Positions 42,502-51,804 are shown, counted from the stretch's first letter. The stretch is 64,000 bases of DNA from Corynebacterium terpenotabidum Y-11 (GCF_000418365.1 NC_021663.1:2356001-2420000); one strand, 5' to 3'. Numbers and translations are program-made. The notes: a model not told the origin generated them from the sequence alone.

Positions 42502-43163
42502 GCCGCCACCTGCCCCGCCGACGGACACCAGTGTGCGATGACGCACTCCCCGCACAAGGCGCGACGGGCATGGCACACCCGACGGCCGTGGAAGATCAGC
42601 CGGTGCGAGAACATCGTCCACTCCGTCTTCTCGATCATCGCCGTGATCTCCCGTTCCACGGCCACCGGGTCGGTCTGGTCGGTGAGTCCGAGGCGACGGA
42701 CGATGCGTCCCACGTGGGTGTCCACCGGGAACCCGGGGACGTTGAAGGCGTTGCCGAGGACGACATTCGCGGTCTTGCGTCCCACCCCGGGAAGCGTGAC
42801 GAGTGCGTCCATGGTGCCGGGCACCTCCCCGCCGTGGTCGGCGGTGAGCTCTGCGCCGAGCTTGATGAGGTTGGACGCCTTGTTCCGGAAGAACCCGGTC
42901 GGCCTGATCAGCTCCTCCAGCCGCTCCCGGTCGGCGCCGGCGTAGGACGCGGCGTCCGGGAACTCGGCGAACAGCGCCGGGGTGACCTGGTTGACCCGCT
43001 TGTCCGTGCACTGGGCGGAGAGGACCGTGGCGACGAGCAGTTCCAGGGGCGTGGTGTAGTCGAGTTCGCAGTGCGCGTCAGGGTATTCCTCGGCGAGAAC
43101 GCGGTTGATCCGCCGGGCACGACGGGTCCGGGCCAGGGGGGTCTCGGTGGACATGGCGGACAT
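42498..43163 (-). CDS. nth: endonuclease III (Nth)
   Basis: A 221-residue base-excision-repair glycosylase/AP lyase for oxidised pyrimidines. The HhH motif LPGVGRKTA contains catalytic Lys130, the FPVDTHVGR block contains Asp148, and the [4Fe-4S] cluster cysteines are Cys197, 204, 207 and 213 (C-x6-C-x2-C-x5-C). ATG 43163 is preferred; ATG 43154 is three codons further in. It is divergent from glxR, as in C. glutamicum and M. tuberculosis. Confidence 0.96.
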   Translation of the reverse strand: MSAMSTETPLARTRRARRINRVLAEEYPDAHCELDYTTPLELLVATVLSAQCTDKRVNQVTPALFAEFPDAASYAGADRERLEELIRPTGFFRNKASNLIKLGAELTADHGGEVPGTMDALVTLPGVGRKTANVVLGNAFNVPGFPVDTHVGRIVRRLGLTDQTDPVAVEREITAMIEKTEWTMFSHRLIFHGRRVCHARRALCGECVIAHWCPSAGQVAA

Positions 43164-43268
43164 GAGTGCCCAGCCTAGTCGGTACGCGTGTGGGGCCCGG
43201 TCACCCCTCCTCCCACCGTGACGCGAAACACGCTGTATTCTGTGCGGTAAACCATGATGCCGAGATGT

Positions 43269-43286
43269 TGTGATCAACCTGTCACA
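43269..43286. promoter_or_regulatory. GlxR-like dyad upstream of glxR
   Basis: TGTGA-N8-TCACA (TGTGATCAACCTGTCACA) about 45 bp before the glxR start. The half-sites match the GlxR/CRP consensus exactly, but the spacer is 8 rather than 6, so binding may be weak. It fits autoregulation. Confidence 0.5.
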
Positions 43287-43329
43287 GTTGCACCCACGGC
43301 AGCAGACCTTTACAGGAGTCTAACCAGCA

Positions 43330-44013
43330 ATGGGCGAAGTACACGAGATCCTCTCCCGTGCAGGCATCTTCCAGGGTGTCGAATCAGCCGCAGTCAACGC
43401 ACTGATCGAGCAGCTGGATTCGACGACTTTCCCCCGCGGCACCACCATTTTCGACGAAGGTGAGCCCGGTGACCGGCTGTTCATCATCATCGCCGGCAAG
43501 GTGAAGCTCGCCCGGCACGCACCGGACGGCCGCGAGAACCTGCTGACCATCATGGGACCGTCCGACATGTTCGGTGAGCTGTCCATCTTCGACCCGGGCC
43601 CGCGGACCTCCGCTGCGGTGTGTGTCACCGAGGTCACCACAGCGACGATGGATTCGCAGATGCTGCACCAGTGGATCCGGGATCATCCGGAGATTTCCGA
43701 GCAGCTGCTGCGGGTGCTGGCCCGTCGTCTGCGTCGGACGAACAATGCCCTGGCCGACCTGATCTTCACCGACGTGCCCGGCCGTGTGGCCAAGGCCCTG
43801 CTGCAGCTGGCGAACCGTTTCGGTGTGCAGGAAGGTGGCGCGCTGCGGGTGCACCACGATCTGACGCAGGAGGAGATCGCACAGCTCGTGGGGGCTTCAC
43901 GTGAGACCGTGAACAAGGCGCTGGCAGAGTTCGCTCACCGTGGGTGGATCCGGCTGGAGGGGAAGTCCGTGCTCATCTCGGACACGGAACGCCTGGCCAA
44001 GCGCGCGCGGTAG
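43330..44013 (+). CDS. glxR: cAMP-responsive global regulator GlxR (Crp family)
   Basis: A 227-residue Crp/Fnr regulator almost identical in segments to C. glutamicum GlxR by recall ([46 protein letters not shown]). The cAMP pocket motif [17 protein letters not shown] (about 82-98) and the C-terminal HTH ([19 protein letters not shown], about 179-197) are complete. AGGAG at 43312 precedes the ATG. In corynebacteria GlxR controls over a hundred genes of carbon metabolism, respiration and stress, with cAMP supplied by the cyclase at 2.3 kb. Confidence 0.98.
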   Translation: MGEVHEILSRAGIFQGVESAAVNALIEQLDSTTFPRGTTIFDEGEPGDRLFIIIAGKVKLARHAPDGRENLLTIMGPSDMFGELSIFDPGPRTSAAVCVTEVTTATMDSQMLHQWIRDHPEISEQLLRVLARRLRRTNNALADLIFTDVPGRVAKALLQLANRFGVQEGGALRVHHDLTQEEIAQLVGASRETVNKALAEFAHRGWIRLEGKSVLISDTERLAKRAR

Positions 44014-44044
44014 ATCGACAGATCGACATTCCCGGCCCGGCACC

Positions 44045-44503
44045 TCAGCCCCACCGTTCACTGATCCGGCGGAGGACGCGGACTGCGGCAGCGAGGTCGT
44101 CGATGTCCTGAGGGTCATCACCGGCCACCCGCGCAAGGCCGCGGCACCACGCCTCACGGACCTTGGTGAGATTTCCGGCGGCGAAAGCGGTCGGCCGGAT
44201 CCGGGTGACGCGGCCGTCCACGGCATCCGGTGTCCGGGTGACGAGTCCTTTGTCCTCCAGTGATTTGAGGGCGGCGCTCATATTGCTGGAACGCAGTTCC
44301 AGTGCGGTACGAAGCTGAGTGGGGGTGATGCCGGGCTCATCATCGATGCGGGTCATCATCATTGCCTCGAGGTGCGTGAGGGGGATACCGCCGGACTCGC
44401 AGACCTCGATGGCCTGGATATGGCGGGCCGCCCGGAGAATGAGGTCGGCGACATCGGCGAGGTCGACGGGATTCGTGGCACCGGGGTTGACATCTGCGCT
44501 CAT
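44045..44503 (-). CDS. MarR-family transcriptional regulator
   Basis: A 152-residue winged-helix MarR protein. The HTH/wing is at about 55-105 (ITPTQLRTALELRSSNMSAALKSLEDKGLVTRTPDAVDGRVTRIRPT). ATG 44503 lies five bases from an AT-rich divergent region shared with an MFS efflux gene, so it is the likely local repressor of that pump. It ends 31 bp from glxR, convergently. Confidence 0.9.
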   Translation of the reverse strand: MSADVNPGATNPVDLADVADLILRAARHIQAIEVCESGGIPLTHLEAMMMTRIDDEPGITPTQLRTALELRSSNMSAALKSLEDKGLVTRTPDAVDGRVTRIRPTAFAAGNLTKVREAWCRGLARVAGDDPQDIDDLAAAVRVLRRISERWG

Positions 44504-44508
44504 CCTTA

Positions 44509-44534
44509 TATGATAACATAGCTACTGAATCATA
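44509..44534. promoter_or_regulatory. candidate MarR operator in the marR/MFS gap
   Basis: TATGAT (44509-44514) and ATCATA (44529-44534) form an inverted repeat with centres 20 bp apart in a notably AT-rich 43-bp divergent promoter. TATG-ATAA-CATA lies within it. Confidence 0.4.
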
Positions 44535-44546
44535 GTTAAGGACTTC

Positions 44547-45836
44547 ATGACTTCCGCATCACCGACGCCGCCCGCGCAGAACGCCACGACCACCGGGGCA
44601 GAGACCGCCCGCACGCAGGAGACACTCTCCCCTGCCCTGCTGCTCACCCTCGGGCTCCTCTCCGCCGTGGCACCGTTCGCCACCGACCTCTACCTGTCCG
44701 CCATGCCGCAGATCGTCGATGACCTGTCGACCACCACCTCCGGCGCACAGCTGTCCCTCACCTCCTTCCTCTTCGGCGCCGCTGTCGGCCAGCTCTTCTT
44801 CGGCCCCCTGTCCGACCGCATCGGACGCCGTCGACCCCTCCTCATCGGCACCCTGATCTACCTCGTGGCATCCGTCGGTGCTGCTCTTGCCCCCTCCATC
44901 GCCCTGCTCGTGGCCTTCCGCCTGCTCCAGGGCGTGTCGGGCGCGGCAGGCATGGTCATCGGACGCGCCGTGGTCACCGACCGCTACCGCGGTACCCAGG
45001 CCGCCCAGGCCATGAGCCTGATGATGCTCGTCGGCGGTGTCGCCCCTGTCATCGCCCCCTTCGTCGGCTCCACCCTCGCCGACCCGATCGGCTGGCGAGG
45101 TCTGCTGTGGATTGTCGCCGGACTCGGTCTCATCGCCCTCGTCTGCATCCTCGCCGTGATCCCGGAGACGCACCCCCGCTTCACCGGAACCCGGTTGGCC
45201 GACCGCGACACCGGGACCACCGCCGACGATCGCGCCAGCGCCAGCGACAGCGACAGCGACAGCGCCGGCCTGCGGCGCCGCGTCTTCCTCGCCCCGGTCC
45301 TCGCCTTCGCCTTCGGCTTCGCGACGATGATGGCCTACATCTCCGCATCCCCCTTCCTCTACCAGAAGTACATGGGGATGGGCACTGTCCAGTACGGTCT
45401 CGCCTTCGCCGTGAACGCCCTGGCACTCATGGCAGTGAGCATCGTGGCATCGAAGCTGGCGCTGCGGTTCCGGATCCTCACCCTCACCAGGATCGGACTG
45501 GGCCTCAATCTCGCGGGGACCATCCTGTTCGGGCTGCTGGTCCTGGTGGACGCTCCGGCGCTGAGCCTGACGATTCCCCTGCTGATCATCGTCGGCGCCC
45601 TCGGCCTGGTCCTCGGCAATGCGACCTCACTGGCACTCAGCGCGGTACCTACCGTATCCGGGTCCGGGTCCGCGGTCCTCGGATTCCTCCAGTTCGGGCT
45701 GGCCGGACTCGTCTCCCCGCTGGTGAGCATCAACGGTGAGAACGACCCCGCACCCCTGGCCGTGGTCATGCTGGCCGCGTCGGTCATCGCCTCGGTCGCG
45801 ATCGCGCTCACCCCGGGGAAAGCCTACCGACTGTAG
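44547..45836 (+). CDS. MFS drug-resistance transporter (Bcr/CflA family)
   Basis: A 429-residue, 12-TM major facilitator of the Bcr/CflA type. TM1 contains the DLYLSAMP motif of DHA1 exporters, and loop 2-3 has the MFS signature GPLSDRIGRRRPLL. A cytoplasmic central loop contains a short Ser/Asp repeat (ASASDSDSDSAG). It probably exports drugs or small metabolites with protons. The ATG follows AAGGAC. It is divergent from marR. A strong terminator lies 34 bp downstream. Confidence 0.92.
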   Translation: MTSASPTPPAQNATTTGAETARTQETLSPALLLTLGLLSAVAPFATDLYLSAMPQIVDDLSTTTSGAQLSLTSFLFGAAVGQLFFGPLSDRIGRRRPLLIGTLIYLVASVGAALAPSIALLVAFRLLQGVSGAAGMVIGRAVVTDRYRGTQAAQAMSLMMLVGGVAPVIAPFVGSTLADPIGWRGLLWIVAGLGLIALVCILAVIPETHPRFTGTRLADRDTGTTADDRASASDSDSDSAGLRRRVFLAPVLAFAFGFATMMAYISASPFLYQKYMGMGTVQYGLAFAVNALALMAVSIVASKLALRFRILTLTRIGLGLNLAGTILFGLLVLVDAPALSLTIPLLIIVGALGLVLGNATSLALSAVPTVSGSGSAVLGFLQFGLAGLVSPLVSINGENDPAPLAVVMLAASVIASVAIALTPGKAYRL

Positions 45837-45869
45837 ACCGGACCGACGGATCAGTCGCGACACAAGGAA

Positions 45870-45903
45870 CCTCCACCCCGGCGACAGTGCGCCGGGGTGG
45901 AGG
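45870..45903. terminator. bidirectional terminator between MFS and MBL genes
   Basis: CCTCCACCCCGGCG pairs perfectly (14 bp) with CGCCGGGGTGGAGG across the loop ACAGTG, between convergent genes. Confidence 0.8.
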
Positions 45904-45922
45904 TGAGTTGCGCCGGAGGTCC

Positions 45923-46759
45923 CTAGTTCGTCGGCAGACCCAGGTACCGCAGGGTGACGCGGGTGGACTGCTTCGCTGCGGAGCGGAGCACCGGATCGAC
46001 GTCGGTGTAGATCTCGTCGACGATCTGGCTGACGGTGGCGCCCTCCCCCAGCTTCTCCACGGCCGCGGTGACCTCGGCGATGCGCTTCTCACGACGGTCG
46101 ATGTACTTCTCAACGACCTCCGCGGCGTCCTCCCGGTCCGGACCGTGGCCCGGCAGCAGACGTACCCCGTGGCTGCGCTTGTCGAGCAGACGCAGCGAGT
46201 CAAGGTAGTCCCCCAGGTCACCGCTGGTCTCGGAGATCATCGTGGTGTGACGGCCGGCGAGTGTGTCCCCGCTGAGAATGCCTTCGACATCATCGTCGGT
46301 GCCGGCGTCCCCGCCCTCTCCGTGGACGAAGAAGCACACCGAATCCCCGGTGTGCCCGGGGGTGGCGACGACCTCGATCGTCGGCGTGAGCCCGTCGATC
46401 CGGATAATTTCACCGTCGATGAGCTCGTCTCCGCCGGCACAGTACCGCTTGTCCAGGGCCCGGACCGGCGCGCCGGTAAGCTGCCGGAACCGCTGGGCCC
46501 CGTCAGCATGGTCGCCGTGATGGTGGGTGAGCAGGATCAGGGCGATCTGCGCCCCGCCTGCCTCCGCCTGCGCCTGCAGCACATTGAGGTGTCCCTCGTC
46601 CTGCGGGCCCGGGTCGACGACCACGGCGACCCGGTCTCCCGGAGCATGAATGATCCAGGAATTCGTACCTTCAAGTGAGGAGTAACTGGGGTTGTCACAC
46701 AGCACCACTCCGACCGAGTGAGTGACGGGACGCAACTGGCTGTACGCGGGATGCTCCAT
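45923..46759 (-). CDS. metallo-beta-lactamase-fold hydrolase
   Basis: A 278-residue MBL-fold protein of the glyoxalase II/LACTB2-like type (Rv3677c position). The metal site is THHHGDHADG (His79, His81, Asp83, His84), followed by TPGHTGDS, the bridging Asp in LSGDTL, and LPGHGPD. The C-terminal helical part resembles LACTB2-type winged regions. Substrate unknown. It is in the conserved minus-strand series with ridA, DUF4177 and whcA. Confidence 0.9.
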   Translation of the reverse strand: MEHPAYSQLRPVTHSVGVVLCDNPSYSSLEGTNSWIIHAPGDRVAVVVDPGPQDEGHLNVLQAQAEAGGAQIALILLTHHHGDHADGAQRFRQLTGAPVRALDKRYCAGGDELIDGEIIRIDGLTPTIEVVATPGHTGDSVCFFVHGEGGDAGTDDDVEGILSGDTLAGRHTTMISETSGDLGDYLDSLRLLDKRSHGVRLLPGHGPDREDAAEVVEKYIDRREKRIAEVTAAVEKLGEGATVSQIVDEIYTDVDPVLRSAAKQSTRVTLRYLGLPTN

Positions 46760-46821
46760 ATCCCTGATCCTACTGCCTACCGGCCCCCCTCCGGCAGAGC
46801 AACGGGGGTGCCGGGGTGACT

Positions 46822-47310
46822 TCAGTCGGCGACGCGGACGATCAACTCGACCTCGACCGGGCTGCCGAGCGGCAGTTCGGCAACACCGACGGCGCTGCGG
46901 GCGTGCGCCCCGGCGTCCCCGAAGACCTCGCCGAGCAGCTCAGATGCCCCGTTGACGACGCCGGGCTGCCCACCGAAACCCGGGGCGGACGCGACGAAAC
47001 CGACGACCTTGACGACCTGGACAACCTTGTCGATGCCGACGAGGGCGTCGACGGCCGCCAGGGCATTGAGGGTGGCGGTACGGGCGTAGGTCTTGGCGTC
47101 CTCCACGGAGACGGCGACACCGTCGCCACCGGCGACACCGACAGACCCGGTGGCGGGAAGCTCACCGTCGGTGAAGGGCAGCTGCCCGGAGGTGTAGACG
47201 AGGTCACCGCTGCGCACGGCGGGGACGTAGGCGGCGACGGGGGCGGCGACGGGCGGCAGGGTGATGCCGAGCTCTGCGATGCGGGCAGACACGGTGGTCG
47301 GGTCACTCAT
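46822..47310 (-). CDS. RidA-family protein (YjgF/YER057c/UK114)
   Basis: A 162-residue RidA-like enamine/imine deaminase. The fold signatures LVYTSGQLPFTDGELPATG and the C-terminal VEVELIVRV are clear. The canonical catalytic Arg of strict RidA (R in the IRPxxRP segment) is not obvious in the divergent C terminus, so it may belong to a non-canonical subgroup. ATG 47310 lies two bases after the stop of the upstream DUF4177 gene, so the pair is translationally linked. Confidence 0.88.
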   Translation of the reverse strand: MSDPTTVSARIAELGITLPPVAAPVAAYVPAVRSGDLVYTSGQLPFTDGELPATGSVGVAGGDGVAVSVEDAKTYARTATLNALAAVDALVGIDKVVQVVKVVGFVASAPGFGGQPGVVNGASELLGEVFGDAGAHARSAVGVAELPLGSPVEVELIVRVAD

Positions 47311-47312
47311 GG

Positions 47313-47465
47313 TCACTTCTCCCGCTTCAGGTAGGCGACGTGCTGTTCCCCGGTCGGTCCGGGCAGGACGGTGACGAGCTCCCAGCCGTCCTCCCCCCAG
47401 GTGTCGAGGATCTGTTTGGTCGCGTGCGTCAGCAGCGGAACGGTGGCGTATTCCCAAGAAGTCAT
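47313..47465 (-). CDS. DUF4177 small protein
   Basis: A 50-residue protein, MTSWEYATVPLLTH...LDTWGEDGWELVTVLPG..., with the DUF4177 hallmark W-x-Y-x-T-V-P and the GWELV core. The open frame runs from ATG 47465 to TGA 47313 and sits two bases upstream of ridA. The order whcA-DUF4177-ridA-MBL is conserved in actinobacteria by recall (Rv3678A position). Function unknown. Confidence 0.88.
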   Translation of the reverse strand: MTSWEYATVPLLTHATKQILDTWGEDGWELVTVLPGPTGEQHVAYLKREK

Positions 47466-47522
47466 GGCCGCCAGACTACTGCACACCACCGGGCGGGTCA
47501 GTCAGGCAATGTCGTGCACAGG

Positions 47523-47888
47523 TCAGGCGAGCTGACCGGCGAAGAAGTCGGCCCAGCTGGTGACCTCAGGGTGCTTGCGCAGCAGTGCGCGGCGCTGACG
47601 TTCGGTCATCCCGCCCCAGACACCGAATTCGACGTTGTTGTCCAGGGCGTCGGCCCGGCACTGCAGGACGACGGGGCAGTGGCGGCAGATCGCGACGGCC
47701 TTGCGCTGGGCGGCCCCCCGGACGAAGAGCTCCTCCGGGTCGACATTCCGGCAGTGCGCCTGGGTGATCCATGCGCCCCTGTTGGTGAAGGACTCGCGCG
47801 TGGTGACCTGCTGCGCCGTCCGTCGCACGACATCGGCACCGACAGGACGGGTCGTGGGGTTGGTGACGGGCCGGAGCGAAGTAGTCAT
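47523..47888 (-). CDS. whcA: WhiB-family regulator (WhcA/WhiB4 type)
   Basis: A 121-residue iron-sulfur WhiB protein. The cluster cysteines are Cys46, Cys68, Cys71 and Cys77 (C-x21-C-x2-C-x5-C). The GVWGGMTERQRR turn (about 89-100) and a C-terminal basic stretch (RRALLRKH) are intact. AGGAGG precedes ATG 47888. The location beside ponA matches C. glutamicum whcA (cg0337) and M. tuberculosis whiB4, both of which act in redox stress. A GlxR-like site lies about 80-95 bp upstream. Confidence 0.93.
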   Translation of the reverse strand: MTTSLRPVTNPTTRPVGADVVRRTAQQVTTRESFTNRGAWITQAHCRNVDPEELFVRGAAQRKAVAICRHCPVVLQCRADALDNNVEFGVWGGMTERQRRALLRKHPEVTSWADFFAGQLA

Positions 47889-47965
47889 CGTGGAGTCCTC
47901 CTGGAGATGAACGGCTAACGCGGAGATGAGGGGCGGTCGGGGCGGCGGACGCCCCGGAAACTAGG

Positions 47966-47981
47966 TGTAAGTGTATTCACA
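47966..47981. promoter_or_regulatory. GlxR-like site upstream of whcA
   Basis: TGTAAGTGTATTCACA; on the other strand TGTGA-ATACAC-TTACA. It matches the 16-bp GlxR consensus TGTGA-N6-TCACA with one mismatch, and it lies in the 457-bp whcA/ponA divergent region. Nothing else is recognised in that gap (47889-48345), which has an AT-richer patch at 47960-48000. Confidence 0.5.
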
Positions 47982-48345
47982 CAGATTTAGAAGTGTCTAA
48001 TGGCTCACTCTCGCCGCAATTGTGGGACACGTCACGCTTCGCCCTGTTCCAGACCATCCGCACTTCCATGTGACGCCCACCACACATTCCCCGCATTTCG
48101 TCAACCCCCAGCCGTTTTTCCATCATCCCTGCAGGTCAACGTGAAGACCATCGAGAGCCCAACCGGCCGCGCCACCGCGCCCGCGCGTCGTTACCGCACC
48201 AGCTCCACACGCCGTGCCAGTTCCAGCGCATTTCTTTCTGACGTCACCCCCGGAGCCACCCCCGGTAACGCTTTCCGGGCGGACCGGTCACCGCGGAAAC
48301 TCCAAGAACCACGGCAACCACTGCCGCTACCGATACGCTGACGTC

Positions 48346-50448
48346 ATGAGCGACTCGACCGACGACACCGGGCCCCGGTACAGGATGCCGCGACTGCTCA
48401 GCGCCGTCCTGCTCATCGCCGTGCTCATCGTCGTCGCTACCCTGCCCCTGGTCGGGGCAGCCACCTTCGCCACCCGCTCCGCAGCCGACACCGTCAACGA
48501 CGACCTGGGCGACATCGACGCCAACGCGTCCCTCCCCCTCGTCTCCACCATCACCGACCGCAACGGCAACGTCCTCGCCCGGCTCTACGACCAGCGTCGC
48601 TACCAGGTCGCCTCCGACCGGATCTCCGACACCGTGAAGGACGCCGTTGTCGCCATCGAGGACCGCCGCTTCTACGACCACGAGGGCGTCGACGTCCGCG
48701 GCACCCTGCGCGCCCTGCTCGCCAATCTCACCAGCGGCGACGTCGAACAGGGGGCGTCCACCCTCGACCAGCAGTACATCAAGAACTACCTGCTGTTCAT
48801 CGACGCCGAGGACGACGCCGACCGTGACGCCGCCACCGAGACCTCTATCGCCCGCAAGCTCCGCGAGATGAAACTCGCCATCGACCTCGACCGGAACTAC
48901 ACCAAGGACGAGATCCTCACCCGGTACCTCAACCTCGTCTCCTTCGGCAACGGAGCCTACGGCATCGAGACCGCCGCCCGCACCTACTTCGACACCAGCG
49001 CCGCAGACCTCACCGTCGCCCAGGCCGCCCTGCTCGCCGGCATGGTCCAGTCAACGGCCAACCTCGACCCCTACATCTACCCGGACGCCGCCCTCGCCCG
49101 CCGCAACACCGTCCTCGACGCCATGGTCGACACCGGCTACCTCTCCCCCGCCGAGCGGGACGCCGCAGCCGCCGAGCCCCTCGGCGTCCTCGAGGAGCCC
49201 CGTACCGAACCCTCCGGCTGTATCAGCGCCGGGGACGCCGGGTTCTTCTGCGACTACGTCCTGTCCTGGCTCGACGACAACGGTCTGGACACCGCTGAGC
49301 TCGCCACCGGTGGCTACACAGTGAAGACCACCCTCGACCCCGCGACCCAGGAAGCTGCCGTCGCCGCCGTCCACACCGAGGCTGCGGCGGACGCCGACGG
49401 CGTGTCACTGTCCGCCAACTACATCGCACCGACCGACAACGCCCACGAAGTGGTCGCAATGGCGTCCTCCCGGATCTACGGGTTGGACGCGGACGCCGGG
49501 CAGACCGTCCTCCCCCTCACCCACTCGGCCCTCGGCAACGGCGCCGGCTCGGTGTTCAAACTCTTCGCCGCCGCCCAAGCGCTCGCAGACGGGAAGGTCG
49601 GGCTGGACGACACCCTCCAGGTCCCGCAACGCATCGAGGTCGCCGGCATGGGTGACGGCGGCGCTGAGAACTCCCCGGTCGGAATGTACTGCGTGGAGAA
49701 CTCCGGGACCTACAGTTCCTCGATGACCCTGCGCGAAGCCCTCGCCACCAGCCCGAACACCCCGTTCATCGAACTGGAACAGAAGGTCGGGGTAGACCGG
49801 ATCGTCGACCTCGCGGTGCGGCTGGGACTACGGTCCTACGCCGAGCCGGGCAGCTTCGACGGCGAGAACTCCGTGGTGGACGTGGTCAAGGCCAGCAACA
49901 TGGGCTCCTTCGTGCTCGGCCCCCTCGCGGTCGATCCGCTGGAGCTGGCGAACGTCTCCGCATCATTGGCCGACAATGGCCGCTGGTGCGCGCCCACCCC
50001 GGTCCTCTCCGTCACCGACCGGGACGGCCGCGACATCACCCCGGACAGCGGCGACTGCGAGCAAGCCCTCGACCGGAAGGTCGCGAACGCCCTGGCCAAC
50101 GGCATGGGCGGGGACGCGGTGAGCGGCACCGCCGAGGACGCTGCCCGCGCCGCGTCCTGGTCCGGGCCGGTCTCGGCAAAGACCGGCACCACCGAATCCA
50201 ATCTCTCTGCCGCTTTCCTCGGCTTCATCCCGGGACTGGCCGGCGCCACCTACGCCTTCAACGACGGTGGCAGCGTCCAGCAACTGTGCACCGGCCCGCT
50301 GCGCCAGTGCGGGACCGGCAATCTCTTCGGCGGCAACGAACCCGCCCGCGCCTTCTTCACCACCCTCACCGCCACCGCCGGACGCTACGGCGGCGGGAAA
50401 CTCCCCGACGTCGACTCGCAGTACCTCCGCACCGGCACCGTCAGGTGA
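48346..50448 (+). CDS. class A penicillin-binding protein (PonA type)
   Basis: A 700-residue bifunctional peptidoglycan synthase with one N-terminal TM (about 16-40). The glycosyltransferase domain (about 68-260) has catalytic Glu105 in AIEDRRFYDHEGVD and EQGASTLDQQYIKN, where the usual STI is altered to STL. The transpeptidase domain (about 390-660) has SVFK (Ser402, Lys405), SPN (Ser469) and KTG (612-614). Unlike M. tuberculosis PonA2 it has no obvious C-terminal PASTA domain. It builds and cross-links wall glycan at the outer face of the membrane. ATG 48346 is chosen; the upstream extension is not protein-like. It is divergent from whcA. Confidence 0.93.
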   Translation: MSDSTDDTGPRYRMPRLLSAVLLIAVLIVVATLPLVGAATFATRSAADTVNDDLGDIDANASLPLVSTITDRNGNVLARLYDQRRYQVASDRISDTVKDAVVAIEDRRFYDHEGVDVRGTLRALLANLTSGDVEQGASTLDQQYIKNYLLFIDAEDDADRDAATETSIARKLREMKLAIDLDRNYTKDEILTRYLNLVSFGNGAYGIETAARTYFDTSAADLTVAQAALLAGMVQSTANLDPYIYPDAALARRNTVLDAMVDTGYLSPAERDAAAAEPLGVLEEPRTEPSGCISAGDAGFFCDYVLSWLDDNGLDTAELATGGYTVKTTLDPATQEAAVAAVHTEAAADADGVSLSANYIAPTDNAHEVVAMASSRIYGLDADAGQTVLPLTHSALGNGAGSVFKLFAAAQALADGKVGLDDTLQVPQRIEVAGMGDGGAENSPVGMYCVENSGTYSSSMTLREALATSPNTPFIELEQKVGVDRIVDLAVRLGLRSYAEPGSFDGENSVVDVVKASNMGSFVLGPLAVDPLELANVSASLADNGRWCAPTPVLSVTDRDGRDITPDSGDCEQALDRKVANALANGMGGDAVSGTAEDAARAASWSGPVSAKTGTTESNLSAAFLGFIPGLAGATYAFNDGGSVQQLCTGPLRQCGTGNLFGGNEPARAFFTTLTATAGRYGGGKLPDVDSQYLRTGTVR

Positions 50449-50493
50449 CTCTGCGGTGACCGGGACCGCCGGAACTGCAGTTACACTGACCCG

Positions 50494-51480
50494 ATGACCA
50501 CTTCCGCACTCCGCGACACCGCCCGCGCCGCTGCCCGCGCCACCCTGCGCACCACCCTCACCGCCGGAGGCGTCCTCGCCGTCACCGGAGGCGCGACCGC
50601 GCTCGGTGGGCTCTTCGGCACCCGGGACTTCATCCTCCACGAGGTCACCGTCCCGGTTCTCGCCCCCGGCACCCTCGACCGGCTCCGCCGGTTCCACGCG
50701 GACGCCTGGCCGACCGACCGTCAGGACTTCACCATCCTGCACGTGTCCGACCTGCACATGCTCGCCGGGCAGCAGCTGAAGCAACGATGGGTCGCCTCCC
50801 TGGCGAACCTGGAACCGGACCTGGTGGTGAACACCGGCGACAACCTCGGTGAGAAGGAGGCCGTCCCGGGCGTCCTCCGCGCGCTGGGGCCGTTGCTGCG
50901 CCTGCCCGGCGCATTCGTCTTCGGCAGCAATGACTATTACGCCCCGCACCCGGTCAATCCGGTGAATTACCTGCTCGGGAAGAAGAACCCGCCGAGTGAC
51001 GTGGACCTGCCGTGGCAGGGGATGCGGGCCGCATTCATCGAGCACGGCTGGGAGGACGCCACTCACCGGCGCGTGGACTTCGCGGTCGACGGACTGCGGC
51101 TGGCCGTGGGCGGCGTGGATGACCCGCACCTCAACCGTGACGACTACGACGCCCTCGGCGGCGGCCCGAACCCGGAGGCCGATCTGGCGCTCGGGCTGGC
51201 ACACGCCCCGGAGCCGCGGGTGCTCGACGAGTTCGCCGCCGACGGCTACCAGTTGGCGATGAGCGGACACACCCACGGAGGGCAGCTGTGTCTGCCCGGG
51301 GGTCGCGCCATCGTCACCAACTGCGGGATCGACCGGTCACGGGTCGCCGGACTGTCGCGGTGGTCGGAGCGGATGTGGCTGCACGTATCCAACGGACTGG
51401 GGACGTCGAAGTATGTCCCGTTCCGGGTGTTCTGCCGACCCTCGGCGACACTGGTGCACGTCGTGGAACGGGACGGCTAA
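50494..51480 (+). CDS. metallophosphoesterase (calcineurin-like)
   Basis: A 328-residue phosphoesterase (Rv3683 type) with an N-terminal membrane anchor or signal (about 15-45). Metal motifs are VSDLHM (about 84-89), NTGDN, GSND in place of the usual GNHD, and SGHTHGGQ (about 257-264). It lies 45 bp after the PBP gene and is probably co-transcribed. It may hydrolyse an envelope-linked phosphodiester, but the substrate is unknown. The GNHD-to-GSND change keeps the Asp but replaces the His. Confidence 0.88.
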   Translation: MTTSALRDTARAAARATLRTTLTAGGVLAVTGGATALGGLFGTRDFILHEVTVPVLAPGTLDRLRRFHADAWPTDRQDFTILHVSDLHMLAGQQLKQRWVASLANLEPDLVVNTGDNLGEKEAVPGVLRALGPLLRLPGAFVFGSNDYYAPHPVNPVNYLLGKKNPPSDVDLPWQGMRAAFIEHGWEDATHRRVDFAVDGLRLAVGGVDDPHLNRDDYDALGGGPNPEADLALGLAHAPEPRVLDEFAADGYQLAMSGHTHGGQLCLPGGRAIVTNCGIDRSRVAGLSRWSERMWLHVSNGLGTSKYVPFRVFCRPSATLVHVVERDG

Positions 51481-51579
51481 CCGGACTTCCGGACTTCCGG
51501 TCTTCCGGACTTCCGGGCTTCCGGGCTTCCACACTTCCGGGATTCCGCGCTTCCGAGCTTCCACGCTTCCGGGCAGCAC
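51481..51579. repeat. 8-9-bp tandem repeat (ACTTCCGG-like)
   Basis: About eleven imperfect units of (G)ACTTCCGG / GCTTCCGG / CTTCCACG follow directly after the phosphoesterase stop codon. Confidence 0.8.
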
Positions 51580-51599
51580 AGGCAGCTTGACCTGGCATT

Positions 51600-51628
51600 T
51601 TGCCCAGCAGTGCCGGAACGTCTATAGT
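51600..51628 (+). promoter_or_regulatory. tRNA-Pro promoter (-35 TTGCCC, -10 TATAGT)
   Basis: TTGCCC (51600-51605) and TATAGT (51623-51628) are separated by 17 bp, about 55 bp upstream of the tRNA. Confidence 0.6.
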
Positions 51629-51683
51629 TTGTCCTCGTTGCGACACGACAACCTCCGACAGGTGGGGACGTGCCGTTCCAGAC

Positions 51684-51757
51684 CGGGGTATGGCGCAGCT
51701 TGGCAGCGCGCTTCGTTCGGGACGAAGAGGTCGTGGGTTCAAATCCCGCTACCCCGA
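51684..51757 (+). tRNA. tRNA-Pro(CGG)
   Basis: Complete cloverleaf. The acceptor stem is CGGGGTA/TACCCCG, a Pro-type start. The anticodon stem CTTCG/CGAAG carries loop TTCGGGA with anticodon CGG (reads CCG), and the T arm contains GGTTCAAATCC. Discriminator A; CCA is not encoded. Confidence 0.95.
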
Positions 51758-51767
51758 CAGGTCAGGG

Positions 51768-51804
51768 AAATCCCCCGCACAGTGATCACCGTGCGGGGGA
51801 TTTT
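51768..51804 (+). terminator. terminator of tRNA-Pro
   Basis: AAATCCCCCGCAC (51768-51780) pairs perfectly with GTGCGGGGGATTT (51791-51803) and ends in TTTT. Confidence 0.85.
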
